Assembly (NCBI RefSeq): GCF_004362215.1
Contig: NZ_SNWR01000001.1
Coordinates: forward strand, 5,314,001-5,378,000
Reading direction: 5' to 3'
Length of the DNA: 64,000 nucleotides
Origin: Paractinoplanes brasiliensis
GTDB taxonomy: Bacteria; Actinomycetota; Actinomycetes; Mycobacteriales; Micromonosporaceae
The position numbers were made by a program, and so were the translations under genes. Every line of letters starts with the position of its first letter. Within the stretch, counting starts at the first letter, position 1. The notes under the pieces were generated by a model. That model saw only the letters and a program-made list of their open reading frames with translations. It did not search any database and was not told the DNA's origin. Of this stretch, positions 34,472 to 42,722 are shown in pieces.

Positions 34472-35565
34472 GCTAGGCCGCCTGACGGTCGGGTCGCGCT
34501 CCGGCTCGCCAGCGTGCGGGCATGCTGCAGCGTGGAGACGAGCGCGAGGGTGGATTCGGCTCCTTGATTCACATTAGGGCCATTAACCGTCAGTCCGTCA
34601 TAACATCCACCGGTTAGGGGGTCGTACATCGGTTGTTTGCCGTCGTTGTCGCCGAGGAACCAGGCGACCGCACGGAACAACTGTTCGTCCCAGCGGTCGT
34701 CGCCGGTGACGGCGGCCGCGGTGGCGCAGGCGTCGGCGGTTGCGGCGGCCTCGATCGGCTGCTGGTCGAAGCGGTGCTTGGGCACCCCGGGCCGCCACCC
34801 GCCGACCGGCACGACCGACAGGTGCCCGTCCTGGTCCTGCTCGCGGCAGAGCCAGGCCAGCATCCGCAACCCGCCCCGCAGCAGCTGCTCGTCGCCGAGC
34901 AGATCGCCCGCCGCGATCAGCACCTCGGCCAGGGCCGGGTTGGAGTAGGTGAGCTCGGGCTCGGGCCAGACCCAGTCGGCCTGACCCGGGGGCAGGCCGA
35001 TCACCGTCGCCGCGTCGGTCAGCAGCTGGGCGGCCTCGGCGGCGCGCGGGTCGGTACGCAGCACCTCGGCCGCGCCCAGCCCGGCGAACGCCATCGCGCG
35101 GGGCCAGGACGAGCGGGCCCGGCAGCCGATCAGGAAAGCGTTCAGCGCCTCGCGCCTGATCCACGGCACTGTCGAGCGCCCGGCGGCGGTGCCGAGTCCC
35201 CACAGCGCCCGGCCCCACCAGTCACCTGTCGACGGGTCGTCCTCCCACGTCCGCCCGTACGAGAAACGGTTGCGGAAGCCGCCGTCCGCGCTGCCCGCGT
35301 GGGTCAGAAACGCCAGGTAGCGCTCGGCCAGCCCGACGAGTTGCACGGTCGGGCGGGGTTCACGGCAGATCAGCAGCAGGCCGCGGGAGACGTCGTCGAC
35401 GCAGTAGCCGTGCTCGCGGCGGACGGTCGCGTTGCGCGCGTGCTCGAGCAGGCCGGTGTCGTCGGAGAGCCGGATCACGTGCGACCAGTCGGGCTGCGGA
35501 GCGTCGGCGAGCTGGATGGGTGGCGGGACCAGGCGGAGCCCATTGGGGGCCTTGGACGTGGTCAC
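34468..35565 (-). CDS. Alpha/alpha-toroid glycosidase-like protein
   Basis: A 365-residue cytoplasmic protein without signal peptide. Repeating helix pairs with short aromatic and acidic loops (ADGGFRNRFSYGRTWEDDPSTGDWWGRALWGLG; EPELTYSNPALAEVLI; WLCREQDQDGHLSVVPVGGW; QGAESTLALVSTLQHA) suggest an (alpha/alpha)6 barrel as in several glycosidase and epimerase families. I cannot name its family or catalytic residues. It is coupled by GTGA overlaps at both ends, to the GT4 gene before it and the GH130 gene after it, so it belongs firmly to this glycan pathway. Confidence 0.75.
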   Translation of the reverse strand: MTTSKAPNGLRLVPPPIQLADAPQPDWSHVIRLSDDTGLLEHARNATVRREHGYCVDDVSRGLLLICREPRPTVQLVGLAERYLAFLTHAGSADGGFRNRFSYGRTWEDDPSTGDWWGRALWGLGTAAGRSTVPWIRREALNAFLIGCRARSSWPRAMAFAGLGAAEVLRTDPRAAEAAQLLTDAATVIGLPPGQADWVWPEPELTYSNPALAEVLIAAGDLLGDEQLLRGGLRMLAWLCREQDQDGHLSVVPVGGWRPGVPKHRFDQQPIEAAATADACATAAAVTGDDRWDEQLFRAVAWFLGDNDGKQPMYDPLTGGCYDGLTVNGPNVNQGAESTLALVSTLQHARTLASRSATRPSGGLA

Positions 35566-36707
35566 GCCGGGACCGAGGCGGCCAGGGGCGTACGGGTGAG
35601 CAGGCGCGCGGCGAGCGACTGGTAGCGCGCGGCCACGGCCGGCCAGCGCAGGGTCGGCCCGCCGGTCAGCCCGGTGAGGCCGACCGACAGGCTGGGCTCG
35701 GCGAGCGCGTGCCGGATCGCCGAGGCCATCGCCTCCGGGTCCTGATGCGGCACCAGCAGGCCGGGGCCGTCGGCCAGCAACTCCACCGCGTGCGGGAACT
35801 CGGTCGCCACGACCGGGATCCCGGCGCCGACGGCCTCGATGAGCACCCCGGAGGTGACCTGCTCGGTGGAGTCGTACGGCAGCACCACCACGTCGGCCGA
35901 GCGGATCAGCCGGGACAGCTCGTCCTCCTCCAGGTACGCGTCCTCCCAGCGCACGGAGCCGGTCACCCCGAGCGAGGCGGCCAGCTCCTTGAGCGAGTCC
36001 CGGTACACGTCGCCGAACTGCTCGAGCACCTTGGGATGGGTGCGCCCGGCCACCGTGTAGACCGGCGCCGGATCCAGGTCGCCGAGCAGCGCCAGGGCCC
36101 GGATCGCCCACTCGATGCCCTTGCCCGGCCCGAGCAGCCCCCAGGTCAGCAGGGTGGGGCGGTCGTGGTCCTCGCGGGGGCCGGTGCCCCGGCTGGCCGC
36201 GCCGTGCGGGATGACGGAGATCTTGCGCGGGTCGACGTCGTAGCCGTCGGTGAGCCGCCGGCGCGCGGTGTCGGTCATCGTGACGACCGCGTCGGCCGCC
36301 TCGGCGATCTGTTCGAGCACCTGCCGCTGCAGCGGATCGGGCGAGCTGAGCACGGTGTGCAGCACGACGATCGACGGCACGGTCAGGGCGCGCAGCAGGG
36401 GCAGCACCTCGTTGCCGGCGTCGCCGGGATAGATCCCGTACTCGTGCTGGATGATCACGACGTCGTAGCGGTTGAGCATCTCGGCCGCGGTCCGCCACCC
36501 GCCCGGGGTGTCGGTGTGCCAGGTGTGCACGGTTCGCGGCGCGGCCCGGTCCAGCTCGATCCCGCCCGAGACGCTGTCCTTGGACAGCAGCCGGACAACT
36601 CCCGAGGAGCCGCCATTGCTCAGGTGGGAGGCGAGTGCCGCATTGAAGGTCGCCAAACCGCATTGGGTCGGCGGGTAGGTGCTCAGAAAACCGTACGTCG
36701 CGGGCAT
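35562..36707 (-). CDS. GT4-type glycosyltransferase
   Basis: A 381-residue retaining glycosyltransferase with GT-B fold. The N-terminal domain starts YGFLSTYPPTQCGLATFNAALA. The C-terminal nucleotide-sugar domain shows LLTWGLLGPGKGIEWAIRAL, VYTVAGRTHPK and a donor-site loop VTSGVLIEAVGAGIPVVATEFPHAVELL, where the usual E-x7-E motif is only partly visible. The ATG at 36707 has AAAGG upstream. It overlaps the toroid protein gene by 4 nt. Donor and acceptor sugars are unknown; a mannose-containing product would fit the GH130 neighbour. Confidence 0.88.
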   Translation of the reverse strand: MPATYGFLSTYPPTQCGLATFNAALASHLSNGGSSGVVRLLSKDSVSGGIELDRAAPRTVHTWHTDTPGGWRTAAEMLNRYDVVIIQHEYGIYPGDAGNEVLPLLRALTVPSIVVLHTVLSSPDPLQRQVLEQIAEAADAVVTMTDTARRRLTDGYDVDPRKISVIPHGAASRGTGPREDHDRPTLLTWGLLGPGKGIEWAIRALALLGDLDPAPVYTVAGRTHPKVLEQFGDVYRDSLKELAASLGVTGSVRWEDAYLEEDELSRLIRSADVVVLPYDSTEQVTSGVLIEAVGAGIPVVATEFPHAVELLADGPGLLVPHQDPEAMASAIRHALAEPSLSVGLTGLTGGPTLRWPAVAARYQSLAARLLTRTPLAASVPA

Positions 36708-36863
36708 GACAAAGCCTTTCTCGTGCTGGGCTGCCTGTCCGCAAGCACGGCTCAGCGCGCGCGGGCAGGCCGTTGGCGGCCGCGCACAACGCCATTGCGG
36801 AGCTTCGGGAAATTGCCCGGTTCAACGCGCAATTCGCAATGTGACGTTAACAACCGAGTCTAT

Positions 36864-37865
36864 TCAGCTGATGATTTTTCGGTAAATCTCCAGGTAGTTC
36901 TCCACCATCCGGTCACGGGAGAACCTTTCCCGGGCCCGTCGCGCGCAGCCCGCCCGGTCGATCCGGCGCACCTTTTCCAGGGCCGCGACCGCCTCGTCCA
37001 CGTCCTCGACCAGATGCCCGGTTACGCCCTCGTCGACCACTTCCGGCATCGACCCTTTCCGGTACGCGACCACCGGTGTCCCGCAGGCCATCGACTCCAC
37101 CACCGACAGCCCGAACGGTTCGGCGAACCGGATCGGGTGCAGCAGCGCGAGTCCGGAGCCGAGGATCGCGCCGCGCTGGTCCGGCCCGACCGAACCCAGA
37201 TGGACGACCCGGTCCCCGTCGATCCGGGGCTCGATCAGCTCCTCGAAGTACGCCCGGTCCTGCACGATCCCGCACATCACCAGCCGCCGGCCGGCCCGCC
37301 GCGCGATCTCGATCGCCAGGTCGGTGCCCTTGTCGGGGTGGATGCGGCCGAACAGGATCAGGTCGTCGCCCGCGGTCTCCCGTACGGGCAACCCGCCCAG
37401 GTCGATGCCGTGGTGCACGGTTCCGAGGTATTCCAGGTCGGGGGAGCGGTCGCTGTCCGAGATCGACACGTACGCGGACCGGCCGCGGCGGTAGGCGGGC
37501 AGGATGTTCGAGCCCGAGAAGCCGTGGATCGTGGTCACCATCGGCGCCCGGCACAGCTGTGAGAAGGCCAGCGGCAGCCAGTCCAGGTGGTTGTGCACGA
37601 GATCGAACTCGCCCGAGCGGGCCAGCGCGTGCCCGACGTGCAGCGCCTCCCAGACCCGGCCGTCCAGCTCGTCGCTCTCCTCGTACCCGGTCGGCGCGAC
37701 CCCGTCCAGGCCGGCCTTGGTGATCGAGTCGAGCGTGGCGAACAGCGTCACGTCGATGCCGCGTTCCACCAGTCCTTCGGTGATCAGGCTGGTCACGAGC
37801 TCCCAAGGGCCGTAGTGCAACGGCGGGGTGCGCCACGCGATCGGGCCGAGCATGGCCACCCTCAC
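36864..37865 (-). CDS. GT4-type glycosyltransferase
   Basis: A 333-residue GT-B glycosyltransferase. It begins VAMLGPIAWRTPPLHYGPWELVTSLITEGL, and its C-terminal domain carries LFGRIHPDKGTDLAIEIARR and the complete E-x7-E donor motif in EPFGLSVVESMACGTPVVAY. The GTG at 37865 has GAGG eight bases upstream. A 156-nt AT-richer gap separates it from the next GT4 gene, so the operon may have a second promoter there. It is divergent from the GH13 gene across an 82-nt region with two palindromes. Confidence 0.88.
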   Translation of the reverse strand: MRVAMLGPIAWRTPPLHYGPWELVTSLITEGLVERGIDVTLFATLDSITKAGLDGVAPTGYEESDELDGRVWEALHVGHALARSGEFDLVHNHLDWLPLAFSQLCRAPMVTTIHGFSGSNILPAYRRGRSAYVSISDSDRSPDLEYLGTVHHGIDLGGLPVRETAGDDLILFGRIHPDKGTDLAIEIARRAGRRLVMCGIVQDRAYFEELIEPRIDGDRVVHLGSVGPDQRGAILGSGLALLHPIRFAEPFGLSVVESMACGTPVVAYRKGSMPEVVDEGVTGHLVEDVDEAVAALEKVRRIDRAGCARRARERFSRDRMVENYLEIYRKIIS

Positions 37866-37881
37866 GACAAATGCCTCATTC

Positions 37882-37898
37882 TGGTAGTTACCACGTGG
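37882..37898. promoter_or_regulatory. Overlapping palindromes between GT4 and GH13 genes
   Basis: TGGTA-GT-TACCA (37882-37893) overlaps CCACGTGG (37891-37898) in the centre of the divergent gap. The position suits an operator that controls both transcription units; no regulator gene is adjacent. Confidence 0.5.
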
Positions 37899-37947
37899 TT
37901 AGTATGCCCACCGGTTTGACCGGGCGTTCTCGTGTTAGAGAAGACCC

Positions 37948-39639
37948 ATGACGGATCTCTGGTGGAAGAGCGCGGTCGTTTACCAGATCTACCCGCGGAG
38001 CTTCGCGGACGCCGACGGCGACGGCATGGGCGACCTGCGAGGAATCATCGCGCACCTCGACCACCTGGCCGAACTGGGTGTCGACGTCATCTGGCTGTCC
38101 CCGGTCTATCCGTCGCCGCAGGACGACAACGGCTACGACATCACCGACTACCAGGACATCGAGCCGGTCTTCGGCACCCTCGAGATCTTCGACGAGCTGC
38201 TGGCCGGGGTGCACGCCCGCGGCATGAAGCTGGTCATGGACCTGGTCGTCAACCACTCCTCCGACGAGCACCCCTGGTTCGTCGAGAGCCGGTCGAGCAA
38301 GGACAACCCGAAGCGCGACTGGTATTGGTGGGCGCCCGCCCGCGAGGGTTTCGAGCCGGGTACGCCCGGGGCCGAGCCGACCAACTGGGGCTCGGTGTTC
38401 GGCGGGCCGGCGTGGGAGCTCGACGAGAAGACCGGCGAGTACTACCTGCACCTGTTCTCGAAGAAGCAGCCCGACCTCAACTGGGAGAACCCGGAGGTCC
38501 GCGAGGCCGTCTACGACATGATGAACTGGTGGCTCGACCGGGGCATCGACGGCTTCCGGATGGACGTCATCAACATGATCTCGAAGGTGCTGCCGCTGCC
38601 CGACGGCCGCGTCACGGCGGGATCCCTGTACGGGGACGGCTCGGCCGGTTTCATCAACGGCCCCCGGCTGCACGAGTTCCTGCAGGAGATGCACGCCAAG
38701 GTCTTCGCCGGCCGCGACGCGATGCTGACCGTGGGCGAGATGCCCGGCGTGACGGTGGACGAGGCGATCCTGTTCACCGACCCCGAGCGGCACGAGGTCG
38801 ACATGGTCTTCCAGTTCGACCACGTCTGGGCCGACCGCGGCGCCGACCCGTGGCTGCTGGTCCCGCTGAAGCTGACCAACCTCAAGGCCATCTTCAACCG
38901 CTGGCAGGTGGGGCTGGCCGGCGTCGGCTGGAACAGCCTCTACTGGAACAACCACGACCAGCCGCGCGCCGTGTCGCGGTACGGCGACGACTCGGACGCG
39001 TACCGGGTGGCCTCGGCCAAGATGCTCGGCACGGTGCTGCACCTGCATCGCGGCACGCCCTACATCTATCAGGGCGAAGAGCTGGGAATGACGAACTTTC
39101 CCTTCCGTACGATCGACGAGTTCCGCGACATCGAGGCGCTCGGCCAGTACGCGCAGGCGGTCGACCTGGAGGGCCGCTCACCCGAAGAGGTGCTGACCGT
39201 GCTGCGCGCCCGCGGCCGGGACAACGCCCGTACGCCCATGCAGTGGACCGCCGCCGAGCACGCCGGGTTCACCACCGGCACGCCGTGGCTGGCCGTCAAC
39301 CCGAACTATCCCGAGGTCAACGCCGAGGCCGCGCGCAACGACCCGGACTCGGTCTTCCACTACTACCGCAAGCTGATCGAGCTGCGGCACACCGAGCCCG
39401 CGGTCGTCGACGGCGACTTCACCATGCTGCTGCCCGGCCACGAGCAGCTGTACGCGTTCACCCGCCGCCTCGGCAGCACCGAGCTGCTCGTGATCGGCAA
39501 CTTCTCGGGCGACACGGTGACGGCGGACCTGGACGACGACTGGTCGGGCGCCGAGCTGCTGCTGACCAACCTGCCGACGGCCCCGAAAGACCTCACGCTG
39601 GAGCCGTGGCAGGCCGTCATCTACAGGCGAACGGTGTGA
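37948..39639 (+). CDS. GH13 alpha-glucosidase (second)
   Basis: A 563-residue cytoplasmic GH13 enzyme of the oligo-1,6-glucosidase/alpha-glucosidase type. It starts KSAVVYQIYPRSFADADGDGMGDL. The catalytic set is Asp206 (FRMDVIN), Glu264 (VGEMPG) and Asp337 (NNHDQPR). Val207 after the nucleophile is the residue that favours alpha-1,6 linkage in this group, so isomaltose-like substrates are plausible. It differs clearly from the GH13 protein at 21851 (Ser after the nucleophile Asp), so the two probably split linkages. It is divergent from the GT4/GH130 operon and abuts the lipoprotein stop exactly. Confidence 0.92.
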   Translation: MTDLWWKSAVVYQIYPRSFADADGDGMGDLRGIIAHLDHLAELGVDVIWLSPVYPSPQDDNGYDITDYQDIEPVFGTLEIFDELLAGVHARGMKLVMDLVVNHSSDEHPWFVESRSSKDNPKRDWYWWAPAREGFEPGTPGAEPTNWGSVFGGPAWELDEKTGEYYLHLFSKKQPDLNWENPEVREAVYDMMNWWLDRGIDGFRMDVINMISKVLPLPDGRVTAGSLYGDGSAGFINGPRLHEFLQEMHAKVFAGRDAMLTVGEMPGVTVDEAILFTDPERHEVDMVFQFDHVWADRGADPWLLVPLKLTNLKAIFNRWQVGLAGVGWNSLYWNNHDQPRAVSRYGDDSDAYRVASAKMLGTVLHLHRGTPYIYQGEELGMTNFPFRTIDEFRDIEALGQYAQAVDLEGRSPEEVLTVLRARGRDNARTPMQWTAAEHAGFTTGTPWLAVNPNYPEVNAEAARNDPDSVFHYYRKLIELRHTEPAVVDGDFTMLLPGHEQLYAFTRRLGSTELLVIGNFSGDTVTADLDDDWSGAELLLTNLPTAPKDLTLEPWQAVIYRRTV

Positions 39640-40404
39640 TCACTCAGGCCGTCCGTCGGGGTCGAGGCCCCAGGTGCCGTCGTAGAAACCGAGTAAGAAC
39701 GTGTCACCGGTGGGATACACCGTCACGGTGACCTTCTTGCTCACACTGCGCCGGTGCGGCACGCCGGCCTTCAGCATGCGCACGCTCGCGCTGTAGGTCA
39801 GGTTGATCTTCAGCCACTTGGTCTCGTCGTCGAGGTAGACAACCGGCTGGCCGATCCTCTCGTCGACCACGTAGGGGCCGGTCGGCGCGAAGGTGAAGCC
39901 GTGGTCGCCCAGGTTCCACAGGGCCACCATCTTCAGCTCGCCGGCCGCCTCCTTGTCGCCCTTGAGGGCCTTGGCGAGCTCTTGACGCCAGGCCTTACGG
40001 ACGTGCGGGCTCATCGGCTTCTCGACCGAGGCGAAGTCGGCGCGGGTGTATTTCGCCTTGGGCCGGAGCCGGTCCAGCTTCCAGCTCTCGGCCCGCAGAT
40101 AGGCGACCACCGCGTCGTACGTCCGGTTGGTTCGTTTCTCTCCGTACTTGGCTAGGACCGCCTTGCCGATCACCGGTCGCTCGATCACCGGCGTGGTCGA
40201 GTAGGCGGCGAGCTTTTGGTCGAGGTAGGAAGGCCGGAGCGCCGTAGGCGCCGGGCTGGGCGCGGACGGCGACGGGGCCGGGGATGCGGATGCGGCGGCC
40301 GACGGGCTCACTGGAGCCGCGGTCGTCCCCTGAGCGGCCGAGCACGCCGTGAGGCTCGCGACGAGCAGGGCGGCCAGAGCGGGTCCGAAGCGGACAGGTC
40401 TCAT
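39640..40404 (-). CDS. Lipoprotein with Ala/Ser/Pro linker
   Basis: A 254-residue surface lipoprotein. The signal peptide ends in the lipobox LTAC near residue 21. A 35-residue Ser/Pro/Ala linker (ASPAPSPSAPSPAPT) precedes a roughly 190-residue folded domain with no motif I recognise (RTYDAVVAYLRAESWKLD; LGDHGFTFAPTGPYVVDERIG; KVTVTVYPTGDTFLLGFYDGTW). The ATG at 40404 gives a normal signal sequence; a start 17 codons upstream would not. Its stop is directly next to that of the convergent GH13 gene. Confidence 0.75.
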   Translation of the reverse strand: MRPVRFGPALAALLVASLTACSAAQGTTAAPVSPSAAASASPAPSPSAPSPAPTALRPSYLDQKLAAYSTTPVIERPVIGKAVLAKYGEKRTNRTYDAVVAYLRAESWKLDRLRPKAKYTRADFASVEKPMSPHVRKAWRQELAKALKGDKEAAGELKMVALWNLGDHGFTFAPTGPYVVDERIGQPVVYLDDETKWLKINLTYSASVRMLKAGVPHRRSVSKKVTVTVYPTGDTFLLGFYDGTWGLDPDGRPE

Positions 40405-40429
40405 GGGTGGATCTTTCTCGCGATTGAGG

Positions 40430-40446
40430 GTGCTCAATGAGAGCAC
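40430..40446. promoter_or_regulatory. Short inverted repeat upstream of the lipoprotein gene
   Basis: GTGCTC-AATGA-GAGCAC lies 26 nt upstream of the lipoprotein start and just after the CocE-like stop on the same strand. It could be an operator or a weak terminator. Confidence 0.35.
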
Positions 40447-40472
40447 AACCTTCAACCGCGAGTCGGGACGGG

Positions 40473-42026
40473 TCAGGCCGTGGTCAGCTCCAGCGTGGAA
40501 CCGGGCTTGATCGAGGTCTCGGCCGGCACGAGGCGGGTGGCCCAGCCGGGCGGCTCCCCCGTGCCGTAGTTGCGCAGGAAGCGCGGATGCGCGCCGCCGC
40601 TCACCTGGATCCGTACGCGATGACCGGGCCGGAAGACGTGAGCCGTGTGACCCAGGTCGACGGTGACGTGGCCGTCGGCTGTCATGCGGGTCAGGCCGTC
40701 GCAGACGTTGAGCGACAGGCCGGACGGGTCGACGTCGCAGAGCCGGACGAAGAGGTCGCCGCTGGCCGCCGTGGTCGACGCGTCAAGTTCCGCCCGTACG
40801 GGTCCCATCAGCGTCAACGGCGTCTCGAGCGGCTCGCCGGTGAACAACAGCACGTCGGCCCGGCGTTCCAGGGGCGCGTTGTCGACCTGGCCCTGGGTCG
40901 GTGACTGCAGCGCCCCGCCGATCGAGGGCGTCGGATCGGCCGGGTCGTAGCGGAACGACCACCCGCGCTCGGCCCGCAGCCGGTCGAGCGGCAGGGTCAG
41001 CGGGTGTGCCTCGGGCGGCGGCCACTCGGGCAGGTCGCGCCACTCGCCGATGCCGCCGACGTGCACGCGTACCCGGTAGGCCGGCGGCTCACCGCGAAGA
41101 CGGCGCAGGGCCTGCGCGAACGCCTCGGGCCAGTCGCGCTCCAAGTAGTTCGTGTGTGTCCACGGGCCGATCAGCAGGTCGACGTCGCGGCCGGCCGCAC
41201 GCATCCGGGTGTACTGCTCGATGACCTGCCCCGGCGACAGGTCCCACCAGCCGGTGAGCAGGCTGGTCGGCACCTCCATGGCCCCGGCCACCGCAGCCAG
41301 GTCGATCTCGCGCCAGAACTCGGGCTCGGGATGGGTCAGCCACTCCTCGAGCGCCGGCCGCCGGCCCCCGATCGCCGACGGATAGACGTCGAGGAGCGGC
41401 ACGCCGTGGGTCGCCTTACGCAGCCGGAACTTCAGGCGCAGGGCGCCGCGCAGCATGTCCCACGACGTGACCCGGCCCTGCCGCAGGGCGAGGCCGCCGA
41501 CCAGCGCGCGTTCCAGCCCGAACGCGCCGGTCGACCAGAAGAAGTCGTACGGGTCGGTGTGGCCCACCTGCATCACGGCGCCGCGCCACTCGGGCGGCGG
41601 GTCGACAGCCAGGGCCGCCTGCGTGAACGCCATGTAGCTGGCGCCCAGCGTGAACAGGTCGCCGGTGAACCAGTCCTGCTTGCGCAGCCACTCGACGGTG
41701 GCGCGACCGTCGGCGACCTCGTTGCTCCAGGCGTGGAACGTGCCGCCCGACCCGCCGGTGCCGCGGCTGCTCTGCAGCACGACGTGGAAGCCCTGCTCGG
41801 CGACGCGTACTCCGAAGAACAGATTCCAGGGGAAACCGCCCCGCACGTACGGGGCCCGGATGAGCACGGTCGGGCAGGGCTCGCCGGTGGCCGGGGCGTA
41901 GTGGTCGGTCAGCAGCGGGCTGCCGTCGGCCGCGGGAACGGGCAGCGCGGTCTCACGGCGTACGGCGTAGGGGGCTTTCGGGCCCCGGCGGGCAAGGAGT
42001 CGGAGGGACAGTGGCAGTCTTCGCAT
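40473..42026 (-). CDS. CocE/NonD-family hydrolase (S15-like)
   Basis: A 517-residue serine hydrolase of the X-Pro dipeptidyl-peptidase/cocaine-esterase group. The catalytic Ser lies in LGASYMAFTQAAL (about residue 130), within the longer family signature SSRGTGGSGG and WLRKQDWFTGD. TGWWDLSPGQ and GPWTHTNYLERDW give the Asp and His regions. The C-terminal jelly-roll (about 370-517) shows GPVRAELDASTTAASGDLFVRLCDV and RIQVSGGAHPRF. The start at 42026 begins a basic N-terminus that is not a signal peptide. It is divergent from a TetR regulator only 54 nt away. Confidence 0.9.
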   Translation of the reverse strand: MRRLPLSLRLLARRGPKAPYAVRRETALPVPAADGSPLLTDHYAPATGEPCPTVLIRAPYVRGGFPWNLFFGVRVAEQGFHVVLQSSRGTGGSGGTFHAWSNEVADGRATVEWLRKQDWFTGDLFTLGASYMAFTQAALAVDPPPEWRGAVMQVGHTDPYDFFWSTGAFGLERALVGGLALRQGRVTSWDMLRGALRLKFRLRKATHGVPLLDVYPSAIGGRRPALEEWLTHPEPEFWREIDLAAVAGAMEVPTSLLTGWWDLSPGQVIEQYTRMRAAGRDVDLLIGPWTHTNYLERDWPEAFAQALRRLRGEPPAYRVRVHVGGIGEWRDLPEWPPPEAHPLTLPLDRLRAERGWSFRYDPADPTPSIGGALQSPTQGQVDNAPLERRADVLLFTGEPLETPLTLMGPVRAELDASTTAASGDLFVRLCDVDPSGLSLNVCDGLTRMTADGHVTVDLGHTAHVFRPGHRVRIQVSGGAHPRFLRNYGTGEPPGWATRLVPAETSIKPGSTLELTTA

Positions 42027-42080
42027 GGCTACCCCCGCATTTCTCGTACGTTGTACCGAAAATACTAGCAGGAGGTTTCG

Positions 42081-42722
42081 ATGCCCCGCGGACGCCCGCC
42101 CGCGCACACCCGGGAACAGGTCGTCGACGCCGCGATCCGGATCGCCGACGTCGAGGGACTGGCCGCGGTCACCATGCGCCGGATCGCCCAGGAGCTCGGC
42201 GCGGGCGCGATGTCGCTCTACACGTACGTGCCCGACAAGGACAGGCTGATCGACCTGATGGTGGATCGGGTCAGCGAGCCGTCCGGGCTTCCCGGGGTCA
42301 CGGGCGACTGGCGTACGGACCTGATCGCCCTGGCCAAGGCTCAGCGCACGCTCATGCTGGCGCACCCGTGGCTGCCCTCGGCCCTGCCGAACCGGCGGCT
42401 GACCGGGCGCAACATGCTGGCGTACCTGGAAAGGGGTTTGGCCTGTCTCGCGCCGACCGGGCTGGACGGGCCGGCGAAACTGGAGATCATCGCGTTGACG
42501 ACCGCGTTCGTGGCGTCGTTCGTGACGGCCGAGCACGCCGGCGCGACCCCGCCCGAGGAGAACGTCGCGCTGATCGCCGAGGCCGTCGCCGGTGGCGAGT
42601 TCCCCGAGCTGGCCGCGGCGCTGGCCGACGGGGGCCGGGAGCACGACCCCCGGCCCGGCTTCGACCGCCTCGCCGACTGGATGATCACCGGTCTGGTGAC
42701 GCAGGCGCTGGCGGCTACTTGA
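42081..42722 (+). CDS. TetR-family transcriptional regulator
   Basis: A 213-residue repressor. The N-terminal helix-turn-helix reads TREQVVDAAIRIADVEGLAAVTMRRIAQELGAGAMSLYTYVPDKDRLIDLM, the TetR_C-type form (SLY rather than the common TLY). The rest is a helical ligand domain. It has a strong AGGAGG site nine bases upstream. It probably controls itself and the divergent hydrolase through the short gap, where GTAC-GTT-GTAC (42048-42058 area) is the only symmetrical element. Its last eight bases overlap the convergent amidase gene. Confidence 0.92.
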   Translation: MPRGRPPAHTREQVVDAAIRIADVEGLAAVTMRRIAQELGAGAMSLYTYVPDKDRLIDLMVDRVSEPSGLPGVTGDWRTDLIALAKAQRTLMLAHPWLPSALPNRRLTGRNMLAYLERGLACLAPTGLDGPAKLEIIALTTAFVASFVTAEHAGATPPEENVALIAEAVAGGEFPELAAALADGGREHDPRPGFDRLADWMITGLVTQALAAT

